64,000 nt of DNA from JAFCUW01 sp049897565. GTDB taxonomy: Bacteria > Pseudomonadota > Gammaproteobacteria > Burkholderiales > Burkholderiaceae_D. Shown here in pieces: positions 26,112 to 34,449 of the stretch (position 1 is the first letter of the stretch; every line of letters starts with the position of its first letter). The DNA is taken from the NCBI RefSeq assembly GCF_049897565.1, contig NZ_JAFCWM010000016.1:54674-118673 (forward strand). The letters are read 5' to 3'. The position numbers were made by a program, and so were the translations under genes. The notes beneath the pieces are model-generated. The model did not search any database and was not told the origin of the DNA. It saw only the letters and a program-made list of their open reading frames with translations.

Positions 26112-27200
26112 ATGAAGCGCATCGTTGGACTTCGCACCGCCCTGCCGGCCCTGGCGCTGGCCTTGCTGGTCTCGGGCTGCACCACTCCTCCACGCATGCT
26201 GCAAGGCCCGGTTCCGCCGGCGCCGCAGGTGCAGCCGGAAGAAGTCGTGCCGCGGCTGACGCCGCGCATGGCCGCCGCCGCCGAAGCGCTGACCCGCATG
26301 GCCGCCCTGCAGGACCGCCTGTACCGCGTCGCCGCGCCGCTGTTGATCAACAACGCGGAACTGTGCAAGGACAAGGCGCGCAGCCTGCTCGGCTTCACCG
26401 CCAAGAACCGCCACTCGTACCCGGGCGAATACAACGAGGCGGCGCACGTCGCCTTCGGCATGGACGAACACTTGCAGGTCACGGGCGTGCTGGCCGGTAG
26501 CGGCGCCGCGCAAGCGGGCCTGCGCCGCGGCGACCGCCTGATGACCGCCGGCGCCAAGCCGCTGCCAAGCGGCGCGAATGCGTCCACCCTGGCCGGCGGC
26601 GTCTTCGGTCCGCTGCTGGCGGCCAATCCGAGCCTGCCGATGGGCGTCGAACGCGATGGCAGGGACAAGAACCTGACGATCCCGGTCACCCGCGCCTGCG
26701 GCTTCGGCATCGAACTGGGAAATGCCGACAACATCAACTCGTATGCCGACGGCAGCCGCGTGATGGTCACGCGCGGCATGATCGGCTTCGCGCAAAACGA
26801 CGACGAACTGGCCTACTTGCTGGCCAAGGGCATGGCGCACAACATGCTCGGCCACGCGGCGGCGCAGCGCAATACCGGCACCATCAACAGCATCGTCGAC
26901 AACCTCGCCGCGGTGAAGCCCGATACGTCGATGCTGATCGGCAGCGGCGGCATCAAGGCGATGCCGTCGGACCTCGATGTCGCCGCCGACCGCCTGGCGG
27001 TGTACCTGCTGGCGCGCGCCGGCTACAACATCGACGGCATCGCGCCGTTCTGGAAGCGCCTCGCCGCGACCCATCCGGGCACGGTGCTTAACGGGTATGT
27101 GGCCAACCATCCGAGTACCGCGGCGCGTGTCGCGGCCATCGAGAAGGCGGTTGCCGAGGTGAAGGCGAAGCCAGGTTCGCGCAAGTCGGTGATGCCGTAA
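26112..27200 (+). CDS. M48-like lipoprotein with PDZ-like region and degenerate zinc site
   Basis: This 362-residue protein starts at the ATG at 26112 (GAGG just upstream) and has a lipoprotein signal ending in the lipobox LVSGC. A PDZ-like region (VTGVLAGSGAAQAGLRRGDRLM) precedes an M48 peptidase-like domain. The segment DELAYLLAKGMAHNMLGHA aligns with the usual LAHELAHxxxGH, but the first zinc-binding His is Lys and the catalytic Glu is Gly. The later E-x-E-A-D type segment reads DVAAD and also lacks Glu. Catalysis is therefore unlikely, and a chaperone-like or scaffolding role at the outer membrane is inference. It follows dut by 15 bp. Confidence 0.8.
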   Translation: MKRIVGLRTALPALALALLVSGCTTPPRMLQGPVPPAPQVQPEEVVPRLTPRMAAAAEALTRMAALQDRLYRVAAPLLINNAELCKDKARSLLGFTAKNRHSYPGEYNEAAHVAFGMDEHLQVTGVLAGSGAAQAGLRRGDRLMTAGAKPLPSGANASTLAGGVFGPLLAANPSLPMGVERDGRDKNLTIPVTRACGFGIELGNADNINSYADGSRVMVTRGMIGFAQNDDELAYLLAKGMAHNMLGHAAAQRNTGTINSIVDNLAAVKPDTSMLIGSGGIKAMPSDLDVAADRLAVYLLARAGYNIDGIAPFWKRLAATHPGTVLNGYVANHPSTAARVAAIEKAVAEVKAKPGSRKSVMP

Positions 27201-27223
27201 ACCCGGGCACCAAGTTAAGGCGG

Positions 27224-27242
27224 GTCTGACCTATGGTCAGAC
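27224..27242. repeat. GTCTGACC/GGTCAGAC palindrome (copy 1)
   Basis: GTCTGACC (27224-27231), TAT, then GGTCAGAC (27235-27242). It lies between the convergent M48-like gene and the 45-residue membrane-protein gene. Related palindromes occur at 47842, 53300 and 58966. Confidence 0.8.
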
Positions 27243-27253
27243 ACCAGCATGCG

Positions 27254-27391
27254 TCAGAAGTTCGGAAAATCGGGGAAGAACGTCCCCATCAACCACGTCA
27301 GCAGTCCGCAAAACACCACCGCCGCCACCAGCACCGCCAGCAAACGGCCGAACTTCGGCGAGCCGTCGTCTTTTTTTGTATCATGGTCCAT
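27254..27391 (-). CDS. Small single-span membrane protein (45 aa)
   Basis: This short frame encodes 45 residues: a charged N-terminus (MDHDTKKDDGSPKFGR), one hydrophobic segment (LLAVLVAAVVFCGLLTWLMG) and an aromatic tail (TFFPDFPNF). Supporting a real gene are GGTGA five bases before the ATG, a clear membrane-protein layout and its place in an otherwise unexplained 235-bp gap. It diverges from xdhC, whose ATG is 44 bp away, and converges on the M48-like gene. I do not recognise a family. The tail suggests an inner-membrane protein with the N-terminus inside. Confidence 0.65.
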   Translation of the reverse strand: MDHDTKKDDGSPKFGRLLAVLVAAVVFCGLLTWLMGTFFPDFPNF

Positions 27392-27435
27392 GTTATTCAC
27401 CGTGCGTGTCTTCGGGCGCCCAGTATATTCGATCC

Positions 27436-28446
27436 ATGGACAGCATAGACCTTGAAGTATTAAAGACCGCCGCAGGCTGGATCGCGGACGGCCGCCGCTG
27501 CCAGCTCGTTACCGTCGTCAAGACGTGGGGATCGAGCCCGCGGCCGATCGGCGCCACCCTCGCCATCTGCGAGGACGGCCAGGTGGTCGGCTCGGTGTCG
27601 GGCGGCTGCATCGAGGACGACCTGATCGAGCAGGTGCGCCAGCACGGCATCACCCGCACCGTTCCCGAAATTCTCAGCTACGGCATCAGCGCCGACGAAG
27701 CGCACCGCTTCGGCCTGCCGTGCGGCGGCACCATCGAACTGGCGATCGAGCCGCTGTCGCCCGCCAGCGGCATCGACGAGCTGCTGGCGCGGCTGGAACG
27801 GCACGAGCTGGTGGCGCGCCGGCTCGACCTGGCCGGCGGCGCCGTCACACTGGCGCACGCCGACGCCGGCGCCACCCAGCAAGTGGCCGACGGCGCGCTG
27901 TGCACCGTGCACGGCCCGCGCTGGCGCCTGTTCATCATCGGCGCCGGCCAGCTGTCGCGTTTCGTCGCGCAAGTGGCCAGCGCGATGGATTACCACGTCA
28001 CCGTGTGCGACCCGCGCGAAGAATACAGCGCCGGCTGGCAGCTGCCCGGCGTCGAGCTGGTGCACACGATGCCTGACGACCTGGTGATCGACGCGAAGCT
28101 GGACCGGCGCAGCGCGGTGCTGGCGCTGACCCACGACCCCAAGCTCGACGACCTGGCGCTGATGGAAGCGCTCAAGTCGGACGCCTTCTATGTCGGCGCG
28201 ATCGGTTCGCGCCTGAACAACGCCAAGCGGCGCGAGCGCCTCAAGCTGTTCGACCTGAACGACGCCGAGCTGGCGCGCCTGCATGGGCCGGTGGGCCTGT
28301 ACATCGGCAGCAAGACGCCGGCCGAGATCGCGATATCGATCCTGGCCGAGATGACGGCGGTGAAGAACGGCGTGCCGGCCAGCCTGCAAGTGAACCATGC
28401 GGCGGCGCAGACGCCGGCAGGCACCGAGGCGTGCGCGCGCGACTAA
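27436..28446 (+). CDS. XdhC/CoxI family protein (molybdoenzyme maturation factor)
   Basis: XdhC proteins bind molybdenum cofactor and deliver or sulfurate it for xanthine dehydrogenase-type enzymes. The 336 residues have the N-terminal XdhC_CoxI domain (TWGSSPRPIGATLAI and GSVSGGCIEDDL). A C-terminal Rossmann-like domain follows, with LFIIGAGQLSRFVAQVA, ALTHDPKLDDLALMEAL, FYVGAIGSRLNN and SKTPAEIAISILAEM. No xdhA/xdhB structural genes lie nearby. With moaA and mobA-moeA at the left edge it indicates that the cell uses molybdoenzymes. Confidence 0.88.
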   Translation: MDSIDLEVLKTAAGWIADGRRCQLVTVVKTWGSSPRPIGATLAICEDGQVVGSVSGGCIEDDLIEQVRQHGITRTVPEILSYGISADEAHRFGLPCGGTIELAIEPLSPASGIDELLARLERHELVARRLDLAGGAVTLAHADAGATQQVADGALCTVHGPRWRLFIIGAGQLSRFVAQVASAMDYHVTVCDPREEYSAGWQLPGVELVHTMPDDLVIDAKLDRRSAVLALTHDPKLDDLALMEALKSDAFYVGAIGSRLNNAKRRERLKLFDLNDAELARLHGPVGLYIGSKTPAEIAISILAEMTAVKNGVPASLQVNHAAAQTPAGTEACARD

Positions 28447-28537
28447 GCAGCTTGATACAAGCTATTCGATCGCAAGAAACAGGTTTCGCCAGCGCGCGCC
28501 TGCTCCACACTACCCCGTTTTCACTGACCGGATTTTT

Positions 28538-29425
28538 ATGAACACAGCAAACTTCCTGCGCCTGGTGCTGCTCGCGGCGATCTGGGGAAGCTCCTTTCTT
28601 TTCATGCGCATCTGCGCGCCGGTGCTGGGGCCGGCGGTGCTGATCGAATACCGCGTCGCCTTTGCCGCGCTGTTTCTCGCCATCGTCGGCCTGTTCCTCA
28701 AGAAGCGGCTGGACCTGCGCGCCAACTGGAAGCACTACCTGATGCTCGGGTTATTCAATTCGGCGCTGCCGTTCTTGCTGTTTGCGTTCGCCGCGCGCAC
28801 CCTGACCGCATCGGTGCTGTCGGTGCTGAACGCCACCGCGCCGATGTGGGGCGCGTTGATCGGCGCGGCCTGGTCGCGCCAGCGAATCAGCGGGCGCGTC
28901 GCCGCCGGCCTGGTGCTCGGCACCGGCGGCGTCGCGCTGCTGGTCGGCTTCGACCACGCCACGTCCGGCCCCGGCGCGGCGCGGGCGGTGGCGGCGGCGC
29001 TGGCCGCGGCGCTCAGCTACAGCCTGGCCAGCGCGTATGCGCGCACCGCCAGGAGCGTCGAGCCGTTCGCCAATGCACACGGCAGCATGTGGGCCGCCGC
29101 GCTGCTGGTGCTGCCCTTGGTGCCGTTGTTCCCGGCGCCGGCCGCGCCGACGATGGCCATCATGGCCGCCGCGCTGGCGCTCGGGGTGGTCTGCAGCGGC
29201 ATCGCCTACATCCTTTACTTCAAGCTGATCGACGATGTCGGCCCGACCTCGGCGCTCACGGTCACTTTTCTCAACCCCTTGTTCGGCATCCTGTGGGGCG
29301 TGCTGTTCCTCGGCGAGGCGGTCGGCTGGTACACCGCTGTCGGCGCCGCCATCGTCATTGCCGGCACGGCGCTGGTGACCGGTTTGGTGCCGCGCTTCGG
29401 CGCGCCGCCGGCGCGGGCGAGCTGA
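28538..29425 (+). CDS. EamA-family (DMT) transporter
   Basis: This 295-residue inner-membrane exporter of the drug/metabolite superfamily has ten predicted helices in two EamA repeats. The first repeat includes LVLLAAIWGSSFLFMRI and the typical LLNATAPMWGALIG-like segment; the second includes LGVVCSGIAYILYFKLI and VTFLNPLFGILWGVLFLGE. The start at 28538 gives the standard MNTANFLRLVLLAAIWGSSF. The substrate cannot be read. A DNA glycosylase gene follows 1 bp after its stop. Confidence 0.88.
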   Translation: MNTANFLRLVLLAAIWGSSFLFMRICAPVLGPAVLIEYRVAFAALFLAIVGLFLKKRLDLRANWKHYLMLGLFNSALPFLLFAFAARTLTASVLSVLNATAPMWGALIGAAWSRQRISGRVAAGLVLGTGGVALLVGFDHATSGPGAARAVAAALAAALSYSLASAYARTARSVEPFANAHGSMWAAALLVLPLVPLFPAPAAPTMAIMAAALALGVVCSGIAYILYFKLIDDVGPTSALTVTFLNPLFGILWGVLFLGEAVGWYTAVGAAIVIAGTALVTGLVPRFGAPPARAS

Positions 29426-29426
29426 G

Positions 29427-30305
29427 ATGCAGGTGACGATCGCGCTGCCGCCCGGCTACCAGGCAGCCGACGTGCTGGCCTTCCACAGCCGCGATGCCGA
29501 AGGCGTGGCCGAGCAGGTGTCGCACGGCCGCATCCGCAAGGGCGTGCTGCTTGACGGCGTGGCGGTGCTGCTCGACGTGACGCTTGGCGAACCGCTGGCG
29601 CGCTGCGACGTGCACGCCGACGGCGCGCTCAGCGACGCGGCGCGCGCGATGATCGACGACGCCCTGCTCAATATTCTCGGCCTGCGCATCGACCCGGCGC
29701 CGTTCCTGGCACTGGCCGCCGACGATGCGCTGCTTGGCGCTGTCGCGCGGCGCAGTCCCGGCCTGCGGATCGTGCAGTCGGCAAGCATCTTTGAAGCGCT
29801 GACCTGGGCCATCATCGGCCAGCAGATCAACCTGCCGTTCGCGATCGCGCTGCGCCGCACCTTGATCGTGCAGGCCGGCCGGCAGCACAGCAGCGGCTTG
29901 TGGTGCTATCCGGAAGCGCGGCACGTCGCCGCGCTCGATTGCGCCGACCTGACGGGCCGCAAATTTTCGCGCTCGAAGGCCGAAACGCTGCTGCGCGTGG
30001 CGCGCCTGCTCGACGCCGGCGAGCTGAGCCTGGCGCGCGATGACGACATCGCCACGGCCAGCGCGGCGCTGCTGGCGGTCAAGGGCATCGGCCCGTGGAC
30101 CGTCAACTACGCGCTGTTGCGTGGCTACGGCTATGCGGACTGCTCCTTGCATGGCGACGTCGCCATCCGCGCCGCATTCCAGAAGCTGCTGGGCGAACAC
30201 GCCAAGCCCGACATTGCCCGCACCGAAGCGTTGCTCGAGCGCTATCGGCCGCACCGCACGATGGCCGCTGCCCACCTGTGGGCCAGTCTCAGCCATGCCG
30301 ACTGA
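29427..30305 (+). CDS. AlkA-type DNA-3-methyladenine glycosylase
   Basis: This base-excision repair enzyme removes alkylated purines. The 292 residues have an N-terminal AlkA_N-like domain and a helix-hairpin-helix GPD domain: LLAVKGIGPWTVNYALLRG is the hairpin, and the aspartate in LHGDVAIRAAF is the catalytic residue expected for the family. The ATG is one base after the stop of the EamA gene, so it is translated from the same message and has no separate ribosome-binding site of note. The fusion domains of Ada (AraC, methyltransferase) are absent. Confidence 0.88.
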   Translation: MQVTIALPPGYQAADVLAFHSRDAEGVAEQVSHGRIRKGVLLDGVAVLLDVTLGEPLARCDVHADGALSDAARAMIDDALLNILGLRIDPAPFLALAADDALLGAVARRSPGLRIVQSASIFEALTWAIIGQQINLPFAIALRRTLIVQAGRQHSSGLWCYPEARHVAALDCADLTGRKFSRSKAETLLRVARLLDAGELSLARDDDIATASAALLAVKGIGPWTVNYALLRGYGYADCSLHGDVAIRAAFQKLLGEHAKPDIARTEALLERYRPHRTMAAAHLWASLSHAD

Positions 30306-30397
30306 CTAGCCACGGTTTGCGTTAGCGCAAAGGCGCTGCGCCCGGCGGACCAACCCTCATCGCTTCAAGCGCTCCAACTGCTGTAGGAGCCATCCCG

Positions 30398-31422
30398 ATG
30401 AAGCGCATATCCTGCCTGACCGTTGTCCTCGCTGCTGCCGGCGGCGCGCCTGCCCAGACCTCGGATGCCGATCGACGCGGCGCCTACCTGTCAGCCCAAC
30501 ACGGCAACGGCAGAATTGACGGCGACAACCTGCGCGGCGACCGCGCGATGTCCTCGCGCGCCAGCGAATTGCGGCTCGGGCGCGAACTCGATCCGGCGCT
30601 GCCGGGGCTCGATTGGGCCCGCCGCGACGCGACCGCGCGCATCGAGTTCGTCTACAACAATGAAGGCCATCCCGACAACCACGATCGCGACAGGTTTGCG
30701 CTGCAGGCCACCGTCACGCGCGTGCTTGGCGCCGGCTTCACAGGCGAACTGTCGGCCGGGCCGTATTCGACCTACAACACCACGGACGTCAATGGCGTCG
30801 AGGTCAACGAAGCGGCCGCGGCATCCTCAGCAGCTTGGCGCTACGCTATCGCCTCGATCGCTGGGCGCCGGGGTTGCACCTGCGGCTAGCGTACAACCAC
30901 GTGTGGATGCACAAGGCGCACCGTTCGCACGCCGTCATGATCGGAGTCGGCCGCCACTTTGCCAGCGTGCCGCCATACACCGAAGGCACGCTGCCGCAAG
31001 GGCGCCCGTGGCTCGGCGCTTCCCTCGGCAGCTCAAAAACGACACAGACGGGGCGGCGGGCGGTTGCCAGCGCCACACTGGAGGCGACGCAGTACGGCGG
31101 CAAATGGGCGTTGTCGGCCAAGGCGGTGCTCGAAGGCGACGACGACGTGCTGGTCGACCGCCGCGGCGTTGCCGTGCAGGGCTGGTTCGTGCAGCCGGTC
31201 ATCCGTAGCTGGCAGGTCGCGGTGGGATTCGGCCGGTACGCGGCGCGCAACCGGCGCGGCCGCTACCGCAGCGGCGTGCATGGCTTGCTGACCATGCAAG
31301 CCGAACGGAAACTCGACCAGCGCACCAAGGCGTTTTTCGCCCTAAGCCGCGTCAACAGTTACCAGCAGGCCAACGACCGCGACGTGTTCCACGTCGGCGT
31401 GATGCGCGCCTTCGGCGGCTGA
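30398..31422 (+). pseudogene. Frameshifted outer-membrane beta-barrel-like protein
   Basis: Two overlapping frames read as one interrupted gene. The first runs from the ATG at 30398 (TAGGAG upstream), with a signal peptide (CLTVVLAAAGGAPA, cleaved near Ala-Gln), through alternating strands to about 30820. The second is in the next frame from about 30820 to 31422; its sense begins ILSSLALRYRLDRWAPGL and continues through LHLRLAYNHVWMHKAHRSH to MRAFGG. A one-base loss in the GC-rich run near 30812-30823 would explain the break; joined, the product is about 340 residues. The pattern of amphipathic strands with aromatic ends suggests an outer-membrane barrel. I do not recognise the family. Sequencing error cannot be excluded. 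Confidence 0.65.
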
Positions 31423-31836
31423 TCAGTCCATGCCGGCCATGCCGCAGAACTGCTGCGCGCCCTCGCCGCTGAAACGGATCAGGTCCAGCAGCGGCGCGGT
31501 GGCCAGGTTGTCCTCGCCGTATTCGCCGCCGAGCACGCCCGGCACCGTCATGCAGTACTTGCGCCCGGACGCCAGCGGCCCGAGCTTTTCGCGCGCCAGG
31601 GTCACCAGTTCGGTCATGTACCAGCCGTGGAGAAATTGCTGGTTGTAGGACAGCTTGTCGAACTCGTCCTGGTCGCCGGCCACCGGTTCACAACGTAGTT
31701 CCTGCGGACAAAGGCGCCAGTATTTACCGTCTTCATCCCGGATGATCAGGTTGCCAAAGTCGTTTTCCCCCAGCACTTCGACAGCCGTCAGCCCGACCCA
31801 GCCCCACGATTCATTAATTTCGTCAACAGTACTCAT
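31423..31836 (-). CDS. DUF1851 / T6SS immunity Tdi1-like domain protein
   Basis: This is a soluble 137-residue protein with no signal peptide. The C-terminal part (REKLGPLASGRKYCMTVPG, LGGEYGEDNLATAPLLDLIRF) resembles the Tdi1 C-terminal domain (DUF1851) found in some type VI immunity proteins and in many orphan proteins. MSTVDEINESW is taken as the start because AGGAG lies eight bases upstream; the frame is open 11 codons further. Its stop directly abuts the stop of the frameshifted gene on the other strand. No T6SS toxin gene lies nearby, so an immunity role is only a possibility. Confidence 0.65.
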   Translation of the reverse strand: MSTVDEINESWGWVGLTAVEVLGENDFGNLIIRDEDGKYWRLCPQELRCEPVAGDQDEFDKLSYNQQFLHGWYMTELVTLAREKLGPLASGRKYCMTVPGVLGGEYGEDNLATAPLLDLIRFSGEGAQQFCGMAGMD

Positions 31837-31985
31837 CGTTTCGCGCTCCTGTCGTGTGGCCGCCCCCAAAAGGGAACAGCCATTGGTTCGACCGCGGCGG
31901 CAGGCCGATGTCCGGGCTGCCTGCGGCGAAGTTGATGCACATCGAGGAGTGCCAAGGTTGCATCAAAGCAAACGCGCAAATGCAG

Positions 31986-32018
31986 AAAAGCCGCTAGTTC
32001 CTTTCGAAACTAGCGGCT
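31986..32018 (-). terminator. Terminator of the initiator tRNA gene
   Basis: On the minus strand, AGCCGCTAGTT (32018-32008) pairs with AACTAGCGGCT (31999-31989) and is followed by a T-run (31989-31986). It lies 12 bp after the tRNA CCA end. Confidence 0.85.
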
Positions 32019-32030
32019 TGACCTACATTC

Positions 32031-32107
32031 TGGTTGCGGGGACAGGATTTGAACCTGTGACCTTCGGGTTATGAGCCCGACGAGCTGCCAGACTGCTCCA
32101 CCCCGCA
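32031..32107 (-). tRNA. Initiator tRNA-fMet (anticodon CAT)
   Basis: The 77-nt cloverleaf has an encoded CCA, anticodon CAT, and the three consecutive G-C pairs in the anticodon stem (GGGCTCATAACCC) that mark initiator tRNA. It matches the bacterial fMet pattern throughout. Position 1 is T opposite A72, so the pair is U1-A72 rather than the usual C1-A72 mismatch. A promoter with TATAAT lies immediately upstream and a terminator downstream, so it is an independent transcription unit. Confidence 0.95.
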
Positions 32108-32113
32108 GGAGAG

Positions 32114-32142
32114 ATTATACGGACTATCGGCCGGTTAGGCAA
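32114..32142 (-). promoter_or_regulatory. Promoter of the initiator tRNA gene
   Basis: On the minus strand, TTGCCT (32142-32137) and TATAAT (32119-32114) have a 17-bp spacer. The start point would fall at or within a few bases of the tRNA 5' end, leaving almost no leader. Confidence 0.75.
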
Positions 32143-32273
32143 TATCAATCTATAGCCAATGTGCGATAGCAGCACGCCTTGTGTGCTCGATGGCGATTTT
32201 GCCCGATTCCCGGTTGCGGCGAAGCGGGCCCAATCGGTGTAAAGTAAGCGAAACAACATCCTGGCGGCTACCT

Positions 32274-32855
32274 ATGAAATTTTGTTCCGACTGCGCCCAT
32301 CCCGTCGCCTTGGCAATTCCCGAGGGCGACAACCGGCCGCGCTACGTTTGCGCGCAATGCGATGCAATTCATTACCAAAATCCAAAACTGGTGATCGGTT
32401 CCCTGCCGGTGTGGGAAAGCGATGGTCAATTGCAAGTGCTGCTGTGCAAGCGGGCGATCGAACCTCGCTACGGCTACTGGACATTGCCGGCCGGCTTCAT
32501 GGAAAACAACGAGACGACGGCCGAGGCGGCAATCCGCGAGACGGAAGAAGAAGCCGGCGCCAACATCGAGCTCGGCGCCTTGTTTACGCTGCTCAACGTG
32601 GCGCACGTCCATCAGGTGCATTTGTTTTACCTGGCGCGGCTGCGCGAGCTCGACTTTGCCGCCGGCATTGAAAGCCTGGACGTGCGCCTGTTCAGCGAAC
32701 GCGACATTCCGTGGGACGACCTTGCCTTCCCGACCATTCGCAAGACGCTGGAACTGTTCTTTGCCGATCGCGTCAAAATCCGTGAAGGCGGCAGTTACGG
32801 ATTCCACAGTATCGACATCGTGCGTCCGATGCGTGCCGCCAGCGACCCTGGCTAA
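32274..32855 (+). CDS. Nudix hydrolase with N-terminal zinc ribbon
   Basis: The 193 residues have an N-terminal zinc ribbon (CSDCAHP, then CAQCD) and a Nudix domain with the box GFMENNETTAEAAIRETEEEAG, every key residue present. The zinc-ribbon plus Nudix layout resembles NudC/NADH-pyrophosphatase-like and ADP-ribose pyrophosphatase-like proteins; the substrate is not determined. MKFCSDC at 32274 is the start; the frame is open upstream, but the ribbon must begin here. It ends 2 bp before aat. Confidence 0.88.
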   Translation: MKFCSDCAHPVALAIPEGDNRPRYVCAQCDAIHYQNPKLVIGSLPVWESDGQLQVLLCKRAIEPRYGYWTLPAGFMENNETTAEAAIRETEEEAGANIELGALFTLLNVAHVHQVHLFYLARLRELDFAAGIESLDVRLFSERDIPWDDLAFPTIRKTLELFFADRVKIREGGSYGFHSIDIVRPMRAASDPG

Positions 32856-32857
32856 CC

Positions 32858-33586
32858 ATGATCCCCTGGCTCGAAACGAATACGCCGTTTCCCGACGTCT
32901 CGCACGCGCTGACGATCGACGCGCCTGGCCTGCTCGCGGCCGGCGCCGACCTGTCGCCGCAGCGGCTGCTGATCGCCTACCAGCACGGCATCTTTCCCTG
33001 GTTCTCCGAGGGCCAGCCGATCCTGTGGTGGAGCACCGATCCGCGCATGGTGCTGCGCACCGACCAATTCCGCGTCAGCGACAGCCTGAAAAAGACGCTG
33101 CGCCGGGTCGAGCGCAGCGTGCAGGAGGGCGGGCGCTGGCAGGTGCGGTTCGACAGCGCGTTCGAAGGCGTCATGCGCGCCTGCGCCGCGCCGCGCCGCG
33201 ACGGCCCCGGCACCTGGATTTCGACAGACATTATCGACGGCTACACTGGCCTGCACGCAATGGGCTACGGGCATTCGTCGGAACTGTGGCTCGACGGCGA
33301 ACTGGTGGGCGGCGCCTATGGCGTCTGCATCGGCCGCATGTTTTACGGTGAATCGATGTTCGCGCGCGTCACCGACGGCTCCAAGATCGCGCTCGCTTAC
33401 CTGGTCGCCTTCCTGCGCAGCCACGGGGTGGCGATGATCGACTGCCAGCAGCAGACCGGCCACCTGGCGTCGCTCGGCGCGGCGCCGATTTCCCGCGCCG
33501 AGTTTCTTGAACATCTGCGCGCCGCCATCCGCGAACCGGGCATTTCGAACTGGCAGCCGGTGCCGGCCTTGACAGCGGCCCGGTGA
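32858..33586 (+). CDS. aat: Leucyl/phenylalanyl-tRNA-protein transferase
   Basis: Aat transfers Leu or Phe to N-terminal Lys/Arg of proteins and so marks them for ClpAP. The 242 residues contain GIFPWFSEGQPILWWSTDPR, GTWISTDIIDGYTGLHAMGY and LVGGAYGVCIGRMFYGESMF, all typical. It lies between a Nudix gene and the second N-degron transferase (bpt) at 33688. Confidence 0.96.
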   Translation: MIPWLETNTPFPDVSHALTIDAPGLLAAGADLSPQRLLIAYQHGIFPWFSEGQPILWWSTDPRMVLRTDQFRVSDSLKKTLRRVERSVQEGGRWQVRFDSAFEGVMRACAAPRRDGPGTWISTDIIDGYTGLHAMGYGHSSELWLDGELVGGAYGVCIGRMFYGESMFARVTDGSKIALAYLVAFLRSHGVAMIDCQQQTGHLASLGAAPISRAEFLEHLRAAIREPGISNWQPVPALTAAR

Positions 33587-33687
33587 GGATGCGAATCTTT
33601 CGTTAAAATAGATTAGCATACAGACCTAGAACCACAGACGCAGAACCAGACACCGTAGCGCAACCACGTCACATCGAGAGCATCCGC

Positions 33688-34419
33688 ATGACGCACCTGA
33701 ACGACCTGCCATTCTCAACGCTGCAGTTCTACACAACGGCGCCCTACCCGTGCAGCTACCTCGACGCGCGCCTGGCGCGCTCGCAGGTTGCCACCCCGTC
33801 CCACCTGATCAACGCCGACGTCTACTCCGAGCTGGTCAAGAACGGCTTTCGCCGCAGCGGCATCTTCACCTACCGGCCGTATTGCGACGGCTGCCAGGCC
33901 TGCATCCCGGTGCGGGTGCGCACCGACGAGTTCAAGCCGAGCCGCGGCCAGCGGCGCGCAGCGGCGCGCCATGCGTCGCTGGCGGCGATCGTCGCCAACC
34001 TGGGCTTCTCCGACGAGCACTACGCGCTGTATTTGCGCTACCAGAGCACGCGCCACGTCGGCGGCGGCATGGACCAGGACAGCCGCGACCAGTACGCCCA
34101 GTTCCTGCTGCAAAGCCGCGTCAACACGCGCCTGGTCGAGTTTCGCGAGCCCGATGGCGTGCTGCGCATGGTGTCGATCATCGACGTGCTGTCGGACGGC
34201 CTGTCGTCGGTCTACACGTTTTTCGACCCCGACGTCGCGGGCGCCTCGTTCGGCACCTACAACGTGCTGTGGCAGATCGCCCAGGCCCACGAACTGGGGC
34301 TGCCGTACGTGTATCTCGGCTACTGGATCGAGCAAAGTCCGAAGATGGCGTACAAGACCAACTTCCGCCCGCTCGAGGCGCGCATCAAAGGGGCCTGGGG
34401 GCTGCTCGACAAGAGGTAA
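33688..34419 (+). CDS. bpt: Aspartate/glutamate leucyltransferase (Bpt)
   Basis: Bpt adds Leu to N-terminal Asp or Glu and complements Aat in the bacterial N-end rule. The 243 residues show the ATE-type N-terminal motif CSYLDARLARSQV, the Cys pair in YCDGCQACIPVRV, and the C-terminal YVYLGYWIEQSPKMAYK. An AT-rich stretch (about 33600-33625) may hold its promoter. pyrD follows 30 bp downstream. Confidence 0.94.
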   Translation: MTHLNDLPFSTLQFYTTAPYPCSYLDARLARSQVATPSHLINADVYSELVKNGFRRSGIFTYRPYCDGCQACIPVRVRTDEFKPSRGQRRAAARHASLAAIVANLGFSDEHYALYLRYQSTRHVGGGMDQDSRDQYAQFLLQSRVNTRLVEFREPDGVLRMVSIIDVLSDGLSSVYTFFDPDVAGASFGTYNVLWQIAQAHELGLPYVYLGYWIEQSPKMAYKTNFRPLEARIKGAWGLLDKR

Positions 34420-34449
34420 AATGAGCGGTCCGCACAACCCCCGCCCCCC

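Noticed and set aside
27233..27448. Plus-strand frame of about 70 residues across the xdhC upstream gap
   Set aside because: It is antisense to the better supported 45-residue membrane-protein gene and has a composition unlike a protein.
30812..30823. Programmed frameshift in the barrel-like gene
   Set aside because: No slippery heptamer or following pseudoknot-like structure is evident; a simple one-base deletion or error is more likely.
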